DNA from: an uncultured Bacteroidales bacterium
GTDB taxonomy: Bacteria > Bacteroidota > Bacteroidia > Bacteroidales > Bacteroidaceae
Assembly: GCA_945833885.1 (NCBI GenBank)
Contig: CAMAFY010000001.1
Coordinates: forward strand, 186,001 to 250,000
DNA: 64,000 bases
Direction of reading: 5' to 3'
In this document: in pieces, positions 26,589-35,022 of the stretch
How the letters are laid out: every line of letters starts with the position of its first letter
How positions within the stretch are numbered: the stretch's first letter is position 1
Translations under genes and position numbers: made by a program
Notes under the pieces: generated by a model
What the model was told of the DNA's origin: nothing
What the model saw: only the letters and a program-made list of their open reading frames with translations
Database searches by the model: none

Positions 26589-27002
26589 TCAAAAGAGTCC
26601 CCAACGCTTCTTCTTAGGCTGTTCGTTGTTGAGGTTTTTGCGGTAGTATTCCTCCAATGTCAGGCCATCGTTGATAAGAGAATATACGACACCCCAATCG
26701 GGAATTCCGCCAATATTGCGGTCATCAATGAAGATGTCAGCCTGAAGTTTCCGACTATACTCATGGTCATCGCTGCTTTCTTCTTCGTAATTCTTGTTGA
26801 CGGCGTAGAAGATGATGCCACGTTCTTCGCACCATGCCACGGCTTCGTCAAGAAGTTCGCCCTCACGGACGCTCCAAAGAATCAGTTTGTGACCTTCATT
26901 CATCAGACGTTTCAGGGTGGAAACCGCGAAGGGACGTTCCTTTCCGATGGCAGGGTAGCTGTGTTCGACAATGGTTCCGTCGAAATCTACGGCGATTATC
27001 AT
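26589..27002 (-). CDS. HAD-superfamily hydrolase
   Basis: The 137-residue protein begins with the HAD nucleophile motif, MIIAVDFDGTIVEHSYP (D6 nucleophile, D8 acid/base), and has a later acidic pair DIFIDDRN near residues 90-97. The motif-II threonine/serine is in LILWSVREG. It has no cap domain, so a small phosphorylated substrate or protein-linked phosphate is possible. The substrate cannot be told from sequence. It is followed 77 bp later by pspC and preceded by a BatD-like gene, all in the same direction. Confidence 0.82.
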   Translation of the reverse strand: MIIAVDFDGTIVEHSYPAIGKERPFAVSTLKRLMNEGHKLILWSVREGELLDEAVAWCEERGIIFYAVNKNYEEESSDDHEYSRKLQADIFIDDRNIGGIPDWGVVYSLINDGLTLEEYYRKNLNNEQPKKKRWGLF

Positions 27003-27060
27003 ATTGGTGGTCTGTAAGTAGGTTGGAAAAGTTTGGGGAGGTAAGGGTAGGGATGAGGCT

Positions 27061-27651
27061 TCAAATAACGCGGGCTCCGGAACGCATGGCCTCCTGAGTG
27101 GAACGTTTAGGCTTTTCAGTCACATTGATGCGGAGGTTTTCCACTTTACATTTCTGCTTGATGCTCCGTCCTTTTCGTGGCGTTTGACGGAAAAATCCGA
27201 AAGGATCAAAGGAGAAAGGCTGAAGTTCCTCGGTGTCGTAGACGATAACTTCGCTTTCAATTTGCAAATCCGGCAAGGAAATCGTGCCCGTATTGTCGCT
27301 TCCAACAATATATCGTTGGAACACGACAGCATAATATACGCCATCTTCCATACGGACGCGCTGTTGTTGCAGTTCGTGATTTGGGAGAAGTCGCATTCTT
27401 CCACCTTTTGCCTTGATGTTCTTGCTCAGCATTTCAATATGGCGGAAAGGGACTGAACTATAAACAACAACGTTCACCAGCATGCTATCATTCACGATTA
27501 TCTCATCGTGTGTCGGCTCATAGGAGGCGAAAATACGGATGTTGTCTTTCGCTGCAGCGTCCTTTTTGTCGGTAACGGCGGCAAAAGATGTGGATATCGT
27601 AGCAAAAAACAGAATGAGAGATAAAAGGATGTTATACAGTTTGTTGGACAT
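27061..27651 (-). CDS. Short BatD-like secreted protein
   Basis: The 196-residue protein has a signal peptide (MSNKLYNILLSLILFFATISTSFA) and one beta-rich domain resembling a single BatD module. It carries the pattern seen in BatD proteins: an early VNDSMLVNVVVYSS, a middle YYAVVFQRYIVGSDNTGTISLPDLQIE, and a late FDPFGFFRQ. No membrane anchor follows. It could be a BatD paralogue or a relative that acts alone, since it lies 26 kb from the bat operon. It heads a run with the HAD protein, pspC and uvrB. The link to oxygen tolerance is inference from similarity only. Confidence 0.68.
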   Translation of the reverse strand: MSNKLYNILLSLILFFATISTSFAAVTDKKDAAAKDNIRIFASYEPTHDEIIVNDSMLVNVVVYSSVPFRHIEMLSKNIKAKGGRMRLLPNHELQQQRVRMEDGVYYAVVFQRYIVGSDNTGTISLPDLQIESEVIVYDTEELQPFSFDPFGFFRQTPRKGRSIKQKCKVENLRINVTEKPKRSTQEAMRSGARVI

Positions 27652-27911
27652 TTTTATCTATCGTTTTCGTTAAAGGTGGGTTCAATAGATGGGCATTGCC
27701 TTCTTTTGTATCTGCCTTCGTGATTGGAATTCCTGAAGATAAAGCATCATAACACCCGTTATGAGTGAATAAACAGGGAGTTTTAGTCGAGAAGAGACCA
27801 AAAGATTGAATATAGAACCTACAAAACTTCTATGAGGATTTTCGGTTGTAATTTATAGAACCGACCTGAAAATGGCTTGTTAAGTTCTGGGGAATTTATG
27901 CCTTTTATGCG

Positions 27912-29897
27912 TCAAACCTGTTCAGGATTGGCCTTAACGGGGTTGAGACTTTCGCATTCTTTCAACCATTCACTGCTGACAGCGTCGGACGGCATGCGCC
28001 AATCTCCGCGTGGAGAAAGGGAACAACTTCCGACTTTTGGCCCATCAGGGAGACACGAACGTTTGAACTGTTGGTTGAAGAATCTGCGGACGAAGGTCGT
28101 CAACCACTTATGAATGGTCACATCGTTGTAGGAGGGTCCGCCGTGAAGTCCGCTGAATGCCTGCTGTGCAAGGCGGAAAATCTTACCCGGTCTGAAGCCA
28201 AACCGGAGCAAATAATAGAGGAAGAAGTCATGAAGCTCGTACGGTCCGACCAAATCCTCCGTCTTTTGAGTGATGTTCCCCTCACTATCGGCAGGGATAA
28301 GTTCGGGACTGATGGGTGTATCAATGATGTCGAGTAGCGTTTTCCTGCTGTTTTCGTCGGCAACATTCAGAGCAACCCAGTTGACAAGATGCTTGACGAG
28401 GGTCTTGGGAATGGAACAATTAACGGCATACATGGACATGTGGTCGCCATTGTACGTAGCCCATCCAAGCGCAAGTTCGGAAAGGTCGCCGGTTCCGACA
28501 ACAAAACCACCGGTTTGATTAGCAATATCCATAAGAATCTGCGTACGTTCACGTGCCTGACTGTTTTCGTATGTCACGTCATGTACTGCGGGATTATGTT
28601 CTAAATCGCGGAAATGGATGGTTACAGCCTCGGCGATGTTAATCTCGCGGATGGTGATTCCCAGCGATTCCATCAGCATTATTGCATTGTTATATGTGCG
28701 GTCGGTGGTGCCGAATCCTGGCATTGTTACACCGACAATGCCGCGTCGGTCAAGACCAAGACGGTCGAATGCATTGACGCATACGAGAAGTGCGAGGGTG
28801 GAATCCAGGCCTCCGCTGATGCCGAGCACAACGGTTTTTGCATGGGTGTGTGCGATGCGCTTTGCCAAACCTTCGCTCTGGATACAGAGAATTTCCTCAC
28901 AACGGGCATCAAGTTCCTCACCCTGCGGAACGAAAGGCCAGGGATCAATCTGCCGAAGACCGCTGCTTTCTTCGTAAAGGAAGGGGTTCGCGTCGATTTC
29001 GATGGGAAGATTCTTGCTGAGGTGCGGTGCAAATACCTCTATACTCTTGGCGAAAGTTGTGTTTTTGCGGCGTTCTGCCCGCAGACGTTCCACATCAATT
29101 TCCGTAACCAGCGTCTGAGGCTCAAAAGAGAAACGGAGACTTTCTCCGAGAATCTTGCCGTTTTCTGCAATGATTGCCTTACCGCCATAGACAACATCCT
29201 GCGTGCTCTCGCCATAACCTGCGGAAGCGTAGACATATCCGCTGATGCATCGTGCGCTTTGTCCGCTGATAAGGGAGCGCAGATAGGCGTGTTTTCCGAT
29301 GATATCATTGGATGCTGAGAGGTTGAAGATGATGTCTGCACCATTCAATGCGCGGAGAGAACTTGGAGGAATTGGCGCCCAAAGGTCCTCGCATATCTCA
29401 ATGCCGAACTTCACATCGTTGACGTTGAATATCAAATCTGCGCCAATGGGCACATTCTGTCCGCAGAATTTTGTGACAGCGTTTTCAGGAACTACCGTCG
29501 AAGATGCGAACCATCGCTGTTCGTAAAACTCGTTGTAATTGGGGAGATATGTTTTGGGAACGATGCCGTAGACCTTACCTTTTTGGATAACAGCAGCGCA
29601 GTTCAGCAGCACAGAGCCGTATCTGTAAGGGGTTCCTACAATCACTGTGATATTCAAATTACGGCTGAATTCTATCAATTTCAGCATTGCTGCCTCTGCA
29701 TTGTCCAGCAAAACCTGCTGTCCAAACAGATCTTGGCAGGTATAACCTGTGATGGACAACTCTGGGAGGCAGAGGATTTCAACACCTTGCCCGTCGGTAC
29801 GCGCCATGATGTTCTCAATTTCATTGATGTTGAAAGAGATGTCCGCAACCCGAACCTGGGGTGTTGCCGCAGCAATTTTTATCAATCCGTCAGTCAT
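27912..29897 (-). CDS. nadE: Glutamine-dependent NAD+ synthetase
   Basis: The 661-residue enzyme makes NAD+ from deamido-NAD+, ATP and glutamine. The N-terminal glutaminase is a nitrilase-fold domain with its Glu-Lys-Cys triad visible in CLPELSITGY (E46), VPKTYLPNYNEFYEQRWF and GIEICEDLWAP. The C-terminal synthetase (about 330-600) has the ATP-pyrophosphatase motif GISGGLDSTLAL and the later GTGDLSELALGWATYNGDH. The length and order are those of the two-domain bacterial form. It is a single-gene unit; 260 bp separates its end from the BatD-like gene start, and that gap has no gene. Confidence 0.97.
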   Translation of the reverse strand: MTDGLIKIAAATPQVRVADISFNINEIENIMARTDGQGVEILCLPELSITGYTCQDLFGQQVLLDNAEAAMLKLIEFSRNLNITVIVGTPYRYGSVLLNCAAVIQKGKVYGIVPKTYLPNYNEFYEQRWFASSTVVPENAVTKFCGQNVPIGADLIFNVNDVKFGIEICEDLWAPIPPSSLRALNGADIIFNLSASNDIIGKHAYLRSLISGQSARCISGYVYASAGYGESTQDVVYGGKAIIAENGKILGESLRFSFEPQTLVTEIDVERLRAERRKNTTFAKSIEVFAPHLSKNLPIEIDANPFLYEESSGLRQIDPWPFVPQGEELDARCEEILCIQSEGLAKRIAHTHAKTVVLGISGGLDSTLALLVCVNAFDRLGLDRRGIVGVTMPGFGTTDRTYNNAIMLMESLGITIREINIAEAVTIHFRDLEHNPAVHDVTYENSQARERTQILMDIANQTGGFVVGTGDLSELALGWATYNGDHMSMYAVNCSIPKTLVKHLVNWVALNVADENSRKTLLDIIDTPISPELIPADSEGNITQKTEDLVGPYELHDFFLYYLLRFGFRPGKIFRLAQQAFSGLHGGPSYNDVTIHKWLTTFVRRFFNQQFKRSCLPDGPKVGSCSLSPRGDWRMPSDAVSSEWLKECESLNPVKANPEQV

Positions 29898-30019
29898 TGT
29901 TTTGTACTTTGTCTATGATTGTGACAACGTTTTTTATGGCGTTGCCAAAGAATTGTCATGAATATATAGGGGATTTTGTGTCGATGAAGTCATAAATGGA
30001 TACTGTCAATATCCGCAAA

Positions 30020-30042
30020 ATCCTCCATACAGGATGGAGGAT
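30020..30042 (-). terminator. Terminator after the 141-residue secreted protein
   Basis: ATCCTCCAT (30020-30028) and ATGGAGGAT (30034-30042) form a perfect 9-bp stem with a five-base loop. On the minus strand it is followed by TTTTGC. It lies 16 bp past the stop codon. Confidence 0.75.
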
Positions 30043-30058
30043 ATAATTAAAGAGTGCT

Positions 30059-30484
30059 CTACTTTTTCTTGTACAGCACCATGGTTGAAGGTATTTTCTC
30101 GAGTTTTCGTCCTACAACTTTACGGATGCAATTACCTCCTGTTGCCTCATATTTGAAGGTCGAATCGTTGATGGCTGTTAGGACGATATCCTGTGAATCG
30201 GAACCGATGTCGTTCGTAAAACGCAGGCGAACTTTGTTGTCTGTGACCTGATGTCTTATCAACATCCATACACCATACACATGATTGTTGGTCTTTCCAT
30301 CGAGGTATCCGTGGGTCATGCCCAAGAATGACATGCCAGGTACCTCAACATTCTCTTCATCAAGGTTGAGATGGATGCGAATTCCTACCTCTTTGTTGTA
30401 AAGAGTGCCGTTGAAAACCGACTGGCCATTGGTGATGGCAGACGTGAAAAAACATATTGTGATTATGAGAATGCGGATAAACAT
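30059..30484 (-). CDS. Secreted protein of unknown function
   Basis: The 141-residue product has a signal peptide (MFIRILIITICFFTSAITNGQ) with a likely cleavage just after NGQ, and no other membrane segment. The mature part is rich in short beta-like stretches (VFNGTLYNKEVGIRIHLNL, KVRLRFTNDIGSDSQDIVL). It ends in a basic KKK. No domain was recognised. The shape suggests a small periplasmic beta-sandwich or lipocalin-like protein, but that is only an impression. It stands alone, with a terminator after it. Confidence 0.65.
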   Translation of the reverse strand: MFIRILIITICFFTSAITNGQSVFNGTLYNKEVGIRIHLNLDEENVEVPGMSFLGMTHGYLDGKTNNHVYGVWMLIRHQVTDNKVRLRFTNDIGSDSQDIVLTAINDSTFKYEATGGNCIRKVVGRKLEKIPSTMVLYKKK

Positions 30485-30782
30485 AAATGGGTGTTCGAAT
30501 GTTTTGGAGGAAGGATTTATAGAAACGGAGAGAATGCTCCGTATAAAAAAGAGAATAAATTCCGTTTTGTGATGATTCCTTCGATGTTTTGTCGTGTCGT
30601 GCGATGCTTATTCGTAGAGAGAAAGGCTATATCAGTTTCTGTTTCAGCCGTTTGCAATCTATCACACAATTACCTTTCCAATTGTGTCTTTTCGGTTTAC
30701 GTTTCCAAAGTGTTTATATTTCTGAGATGAAACTCTTGGAAATTCCTTACGAAAATTCAACCTTTTCAAGAGAGAATGGGTG

Positions 30783-31337
30783 CTATTCCTCGTCGTCAGT
30801 TCGGAGAATCATGGTGGTGGCACCAATGGTGATGATGGCGCCGTCCTCGATGTTCACCCGGTCTTTCGGACCAAGTATTTCATTTTTCAGGAAGGTTCCT
30901 GTACCGGAAGGCCCATCGCTGAGGACAAATCTCGGATTTCCGTCCTTGCCGATGATGACATTTATGCGGCAATGTGTTGTGTCGACACTGGGATCGACGG
31001 TCTTTATGGGCGCATTGGCATTGGTTCCGCGAACAAAACGTCCGATGCGGTTCTCGCCTTCATGGAGCATAATCTCCTGGCGAAAATGGAAGGCATTTTC
31101 GATGACCACCAGTCTTCCGTAGGCTTTTTCCTCCACCTCGTCCTCATTTTCATTGCCGTTAAAAGAGTGATAGTCGTCCGAATCAACAGGTTTGCTGGTT
31201 GTCTTGTTCGCGCCCATCCGAATCTTGAACTGTTTTCTGCATTCCGGACATTCAAAGACAAGGGTGCTTCCGGGGGCATACAAGGCATCATCGAAGACGA
31301 TGGCTTCGTCACATTTAGGACATCTAATGCGTTTCAT
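30783..31337 (-). CDS. Zinc-ribbon and FHA domain protein
   Basis: The 184-residue protein starts with an MJ0042-type zinc ribbon: C6-x2-C9 (RCPKCDEAIVF) and C30-x2-C33 (ECPECRKQFKI). An FHA domain follows from about residue 75 to 180, with GRFVRGTNANAPIKT, the DTTHCRINV core and SDGPSGTGTFLKNE. FHA domains bind phosphothreonine peptides. No Ser/Thr kinase or phosphatase gene is adjacent, so its partner is unknown. It is probably cytoplasmic. It is a single gene; the HU/SPOR gene upstream is 312 bp away. Confidence 0.85.
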   Translation of the reverse strand: MKRIRCPKCDEAIVFDDALYAPGSTLVFECPECRKQFKIRMGANKTTSKPVDSDDYHSFNGNENEDEVEEKAYGRLVVIENAFHFRQEIMLHEGENRIGRFVRGTNANAPIKTVDPSVDTTHCRINVIIGKDGNPRFVLSDGPSGTGTFLKNEILGPKDRVNIEDGAIITIGATTMILRTDDEE

Positions 31338-31649
31338 GGAGGGAAAGTTCTATAGATAGTATGCTGAAATACGATGTGTTAGTGGGGGGATTGTTCCTGC
31401 TCAGATTCATGTTATCCGTGTTTTGCTAACCGGGCATCCAGAATGGGAGTGTCTTTCGGCGTACCTTTCACGCATCAAAAGCGTTTATTCAATGTTTATT
31501 AAACACATAAATTCCGCGCAGACTATACGCGGAAACAAAAGAACAGATAGGAATTTCACTCCCAGCAAATGAGAGATTGAGGCAGGAAGACTGGGAGACC
31601 TATGGAACAATGTTTGGACAGAGAAAAGTATTAAAGCGAATCAAGGGGG
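31338..31649. other. 312-bp gap between the FHA and HU/SPOR genes
   Basis: No gene is visible. A 7-bp stem, TTCCGCG (31512-31518) / CGCGGAA (31528-31534), could be a weak minus-strand terminator for the HU/SPOR gene; on that strand it is followed by TTTATGTGTTT. Confidence 0.4.
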
Positions 31650-32750
31650 TCAGGATTTCAGTTCCATCACCCATGCTTCAGCAAAGGTTTTGTCCTTGCT
31701 ACGTGCTTCTCTCAGTGCGGCCTGTGCGGCTTCCTGGCTGGAGAACGTGCCATAAATCACCCGTGTCATCTTACGATGGCAATATTCTCTGGCGGAATGG
31801 TCACCGAATTCCTGCATCCTATTGACAAGATCTTCGGCACCTTTATGGCTGACAGCACTGGCAAGAACAATGGTAAATGCCGGCTGCGGCACGGCGCTTT
31901 CAGTCTTTTCCTGCTGAATTGGGGTAGATGTCGCCTTGATTCCTTGGGTACCGGTCTCCCCGACCTCCTCTGTCACAGCAGATTCTTGGTGGATATTGGC
32001 CGTCTGTTGAAGTGATTGTTTACCTTTATCTGTGACGTTTTTTGCAGTTTGTCCTGCGCTTTTTTCAGATGATGTCCGGACGTTTTCTGCAGACCCAACA
32101 GTTTTTTCCACCGAATCCTTCGCAATTTCAAAGAGTGCAGTGACTTGATGGAAGATGCCAGCCTCAGAAGTTTCAATCTCAATGGCCGTTCCTAAGGGTA
32201 TGCGAATGAAATAGAACAGCGTTAAAACTGCCGCGATGGCAGCATAGCGCAGGTAGTCCATACGGATATGAAGGGTGAGGGAATCGGGCTTCTCTTCCTG
32301 TTCCTTAACCTTGTTTTTCTTCTTTTCGCTGGTGATTGTTGCGGCAAAAACGCTGTCCAAGCCGTAGTGGCGTGGTGAAAGAATGCCGCATGGAAGGGGT
32401 GTGAACTCGTAGGTGCTTCCAACGGAAGTATGGAGGGTTCCCACGCCACAAATGGTGAAACAGCCCTTAGCGTCCAGCACCCGACGGCATTCTTCCACCT
32501 CAGATTCCAGGAAAAGGAGCGCTTCTGCGTATGGAATATTGCAATCCTGTGCGATGCGTTGTGCCAACAATCCGTCGTTCATCGTCAAACGCGGATTGAA
32601 CGAAACGTTGCGGTAAGGGGGCAGAAACACCTCTTCTTCTGCTATATATGTCGCAGGACAATCCTGTGCCACGAAGCCACCAAGCCCCGGGACTATGACG
32701 CAGTCGTGGTGCAACAGTAATTGTTCTATATGTGTTGATACTTCTCTCAT
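31650..32750 (-). CDS. HU-CCDC81-like and SPOR domain membrane protein
   Basis: The 366-residue protein begins with an HU/CCDC81-like domain (MREVSTHIEQLLLHHDCVIVPGLGGFVAQD, residues 1 to about 125), seen at the start of many Bacteroidetes SPOR proteins. A single membrane helix lies at about 170-188 (YAAIAAVLTLFYFIRIPL), followed by a low-complexity linker. The C-terminal SPOR domain (about 290-366, FTIVLASAVSHKGAEDLVNRM) binds denuded peptidoglycan glycans at division sites. It therefore probably links the septal wall to the cytoplasm or nucleoid. A promoter only 6 bp before the ATG suggests a leaderless or near-leaderless message. Confidence 0.85.
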   Translation of the reverse strand: MREVSTHIEQLLLHHDCVIVPGLGGFVAQDCPATYIAEEEVFLPPYRNVSFNPRLTMNDGLLAQRIAQDCNIPYAEALLFLESEVEECRRVLDAKGCFTICGVGTLHTSVGSTYEFTPLPCGILSPRHYGLDSVFAATITSEKKKNKVKEQEEKPDSLTLHIRMDYLRYAAIAAVLTLFYFIRIPLGTAIEIETSEAGIFHQVTALFEIAKDSVEKTVGSAENVRTSSEKSAGQTAKNVTDKGKQSLQQTANIHQESAVTEEVGETGTQGIKATSTPIQQEKTESAVPQPAFTIVLASAVSHKGAEDLVNRMQEFGDHSAREYCHRKMTRVIYGTFSSQEAAQAALREARSKDKTFAEAWVMELKS

Positions 32751-32755
32751 GACGG

Positions 32756-32786
32756 CAAATTTAGTTCTTTTTGGCGAACCTACAAA
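32756..32786 (-). promoter_or_regulatory. Promoter of the HU/SPOR gene, very close to the start codon
   Basis: On the minus strand TTTG (32786-32783), a 19-bp spacer and TAAATTTG (32763-32756) match the -33/-7 consensus. Only CCGTC separates the -7 box from the ATG at 32750. Transcription should begin at or within a few bases of the start codon. Confidence 0.7.
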
Positions 32787-32886
32787 GTGTTTTTGCAGAA
32801 AAATCCCAAAAAAACGGTTTCCGAAAACAGAGAGATAGATTTATCTTCCAATTATCGACGGGTTGACTTCCTATTAAAGAAAGGAA

Positions 32887-33062
32887 AAACGACCGTCAAA
32901 AATGTTTTTGGAATCCGATGTTTGATTTTTCGCAGTTCGATGTGTCTGGAAGATCGTTTTGGACATACTGCTGGAAAGTGCGGAACTTTCGGTTCCAAAG
33001 TACGGAACTTTCCCTCGTAAAGTACGGAACTTTTCAACGCAAACTTCCGATGTTTTTGAAGA
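32887..33062. repeat. Cluster D of the 22-bp tandem repeat family (four clear plus four degenerate units)
   Basis: Clear units start at 32975, 32997, 33019 and 33041. Their cores are AAAGTGCGGAACTTT, AAAGTACGGAACTTT (twice) and AAACTTCCGATGTTT. Degenerate units continue upstream in exact 22-bp register: ATCGTTTTGGACATA (32953), CGCAGTTCGATGTGT (32931), TGGAATCCGATGTTT (32909) and AAACGACCGTCAAAA (32887). The cluster lies between the divergent HU/SPOR gene and rpoD. Confidence 0.88.
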
Positions 33063-33760
33063 CGCATTCTGGTAGTGTGAGATGAAAATGTTGAAGAAAG
33101 AAGTTTGATTTACAGATGTTAATTGATGAAATATATGTATTACATTGTAAATAAGTTTGTTATATTGTTGTATTTATATTTTTACTTTATGCTGTATTTG
33201 TCAGATGGTTTGACTAAAATTTCAATACATTTCATCTTATATCCTTCATTCTACTTTTCCAGTTTCTCTCCACCACGTTAAGATTCTTTCCGTATCCGAG
33301 AGTATAAATGACGCAATAAAATTAGATGTAGTATGCTGTATGAAAGAACAATCAGTGTAGTGTGCTGAAATGTTGCCGGAAGTTGGTTTAACGTACTCCC
33401 ATAATATATGGAATGATATGCCACAATTAAATGCAGATTTTACGTAAAACTACTTCTTTATTCTATTTATATATTATAAAAGATGTGTGAAGTTCGAGTA
33501 GGAATGGCAGATTGACCTGATGTTGAAAATCCAAGATAAGGTAGTAAGGAAGCACACAGATACCTCCCGAAAAATTGCTTCTTTGCGAAGATGGTACATA
33601 GCGGAATGAAAGGAATGGCACCAAATGACAATTTTATGTCCAGAGTACTGTCTTGTTATAACTTGACGAATTTTGTATGAAAAACAGCAATTCGGTTTGA
33701 AAGGTTCAGTTTGCAATTATTGCACATTGGATACTTTTTGACATTGTAACGTTATTTTTT
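33063..33760. other. About 700 bp of AT-rich sequence before the rpoD promoter
   Basis: No gene is supported. The minus ORF 33474-33716 has no recognisable features and is not called. A short motif, TAGTATGCTG or TAGTGTGCTG, recurs at about 33331 and 33357 and also near 31354, but is too short to interpret. Confidence 0.5.
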
Positions 33761-33792
33761 TTTGAAAAACAACGGGAAAAGTTGTAGTTTTG
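33761..33792 (+). promoter_or_regulatory. Promoter of rpoD
   Basis: TTTG at 33761-33764 is followed after exactly 20 bp by TAGTTTTG at 33785-33792. This is a full match to the Bacteroidetes -33/-7 pattern. It leaves a leader of about 155 nt. Confidence 0.8.
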
Positions 33793-33809
33793 CATCGATT
33801 TTGCGTCTA

Positions 33810-33878
33810 ATGGGTTAGAATGATGGCTATTTCTAACCCATAAAAACTGTACCTGTGTCTCAACACCTCATAGTGTTG
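33810..33878 (+). promoter_or_regulatory. Structured 5' leader of rpoD
   Basis: Two hairpins lie in the leader. ATGGGTTAGAA (33810-33820) pairs perfectly with TTCTAACCCAT (33831-33841). CAACAC (33861-33866) pairs with GTGTTG (33873-33878). Neither is followed by a T-run. They may stabilise or regulate the message. Confidence 0.5.
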
Positions 33879-33952
33879 AAATCGGCATAAGCAGCGGAAA
33901 AGGGCGGATCAATAGTTAAAAAAGATAACTTTAAGAGTTCCTTTTATAGAAT

Positions 33953-34816
33953 ATGAGACAACTTAAAATCGCAACAACTGTTACAGACCGTTCCGGTGGT
34001 ATTCAAGAGTATCTCAACCAAATCAATAAGTATCCTCTCCTCAGTATTGAAGATGAAGTGGAATGCGCCCGCCGCATCCAGAAGAATGATGACGAGGCTT
34101 ACCAGCGTTTGGTGTGTGCAAACCTGCGTTTTGTAGTGTCGGTTGCCAAACAATATCAGAATAAAGGTCTTACCCTTTCCGACCTGATCAACGAAGGTAA
34201 CATCGGATTGATGAAGGCTGCCCAAAAGTTTGATGAGACCCGTGGCTTCAAATTCATCTCGTATGCCGTGTGGTGGGTCCGTCAAAGTATTCTCCAAGCC
34301 ATTAGTGAGAAGAGCAATATTGTACGTCTTCCTCTCAATCAGGTTGGACTTCAGGCAAAAATCAACCGTGCCCGTTCTGAATTTGAACAGAAGAACCAGC
34401 GTTCTCCTTCTGTACAGGAACTTGCAGAAATCCTTGAAGTTGAAACGGAACGCATAGAAGAGTGCCTCGGAGCAAGCGGAAAAGCGATGAGTGTTGACGC
34501 ACCCTATGCTGATAATGAGGAGAATTGCTACCTCGACAACATGACTGGCGAGACATTTGCCAGCACTGACAGCAAGGTTGATCAGGAATCGCTCAGCACA
34601 GACCTCAATACTACGCTTTCGGTTCTCAACGAACGCGAACTGAATGTCATCCATTATCTTTTCGGTCTCAACGAAAAGCATGAGATGTCGTTGGAGGAAG
34701 TTGCGAATATGATGGGACTTACGCGTGAACGTGTACGTCAGATTCGTGAAAATGCCATCCGTCATATACGCGAAAGTGCGAACACGGATATCCTTCTCAA
34801 GTATCTTGGCCACTAA
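33953..34816 (+). CDS. rpoD: Primary sigma factor RpoD (Bacteroidetes type)
   Basis: The 287-residue protein starts with MRQLKIATTVTDRSGGIQEYL and has no region 1.1 or non-conserved domain, which is normal for the Bacteroidetes primary sigma. Region 2 is clear (LRFVVSVAKQYQNKGLTLSDLINEG; DETRGFKFISYAVWWVRQSI), then region 3 (RLPLNQVG) and region 4.2 (MSLEEVANMMGLTRERVRQIRE). It directs RNA polymerase to the TTTG/TAnnTTTG promoters seen in this window. Some positions, such as LTLSDLINEGNIGLMKAAQKF, are slightly divergent, so a second RpoD paralogue elsewhere cannot be excluded. It has its own promoter, leader and terminator. Confidence 0.88.
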   Translation: MRQLKIATTVTDRSGGIQEYLNQINKYPLLSIEDEVECARRIQKNDDEAYQRLVCANLRFVVSVAKQYQNKGLTLSDLINEGNIGLMKAAQKFDETRGFKFISYAVWWVRQSILQAISEKSNIVRLPLNQVGLQAKINRARSEFEQKNQRSPSVQELAEILEVETERIEECLGASGKAMSVDAPYADNEENCYLDNMTGETFASTDSKVDQESLSTDLNTTLSVLNERELNVIHYLFGLNEKHEMSLEEVANMMGLTRERVRQIRENAIRHIRESANTDILLKYLGH

Positions 34817-34877
34817 TATAATGGAGATATTAGCATAATTCTCCGTTATATCAAATGTGCTAAACCATTACTATGAT

Positions 34878-34917
34878 AAAAAAAGGGTTGGAAAATTATG
34901 ATTTCTGACCCTTTTTT
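34878..34917 (+). terminator. Rho-independent terminator of rpoD
   Basis: An A-rich arm followed by GGGT pairs with ACCC followed by TTTTTT (34908-34917). Inner GAAA/TTTC pairing extends the stem. An additional 11-bp stem without a T-run lies at about 34821-34854. Confidence 0.85.
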
Positions 34918-35022
34918 CTATCTACCTTTTTGCGGAGAATATTCTGGGGTATATGGAAGAAACTGTTAATCTCTACCATTCTACAAATCTGAAATTTCCG
35001 CATTCTCAAATTAGATTTTTGT

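Noticed and set aside
33474-33716. 80-codon minus-strand ORF in the AT-rich region
   Set aside because: No promoter, homology or compositional support; likely chance.
33944-34813. 289-codon minus-strand ORF opposite rpoD
   Set aside because: Exact antisense to RpoD; the sigma factor regions are certain.
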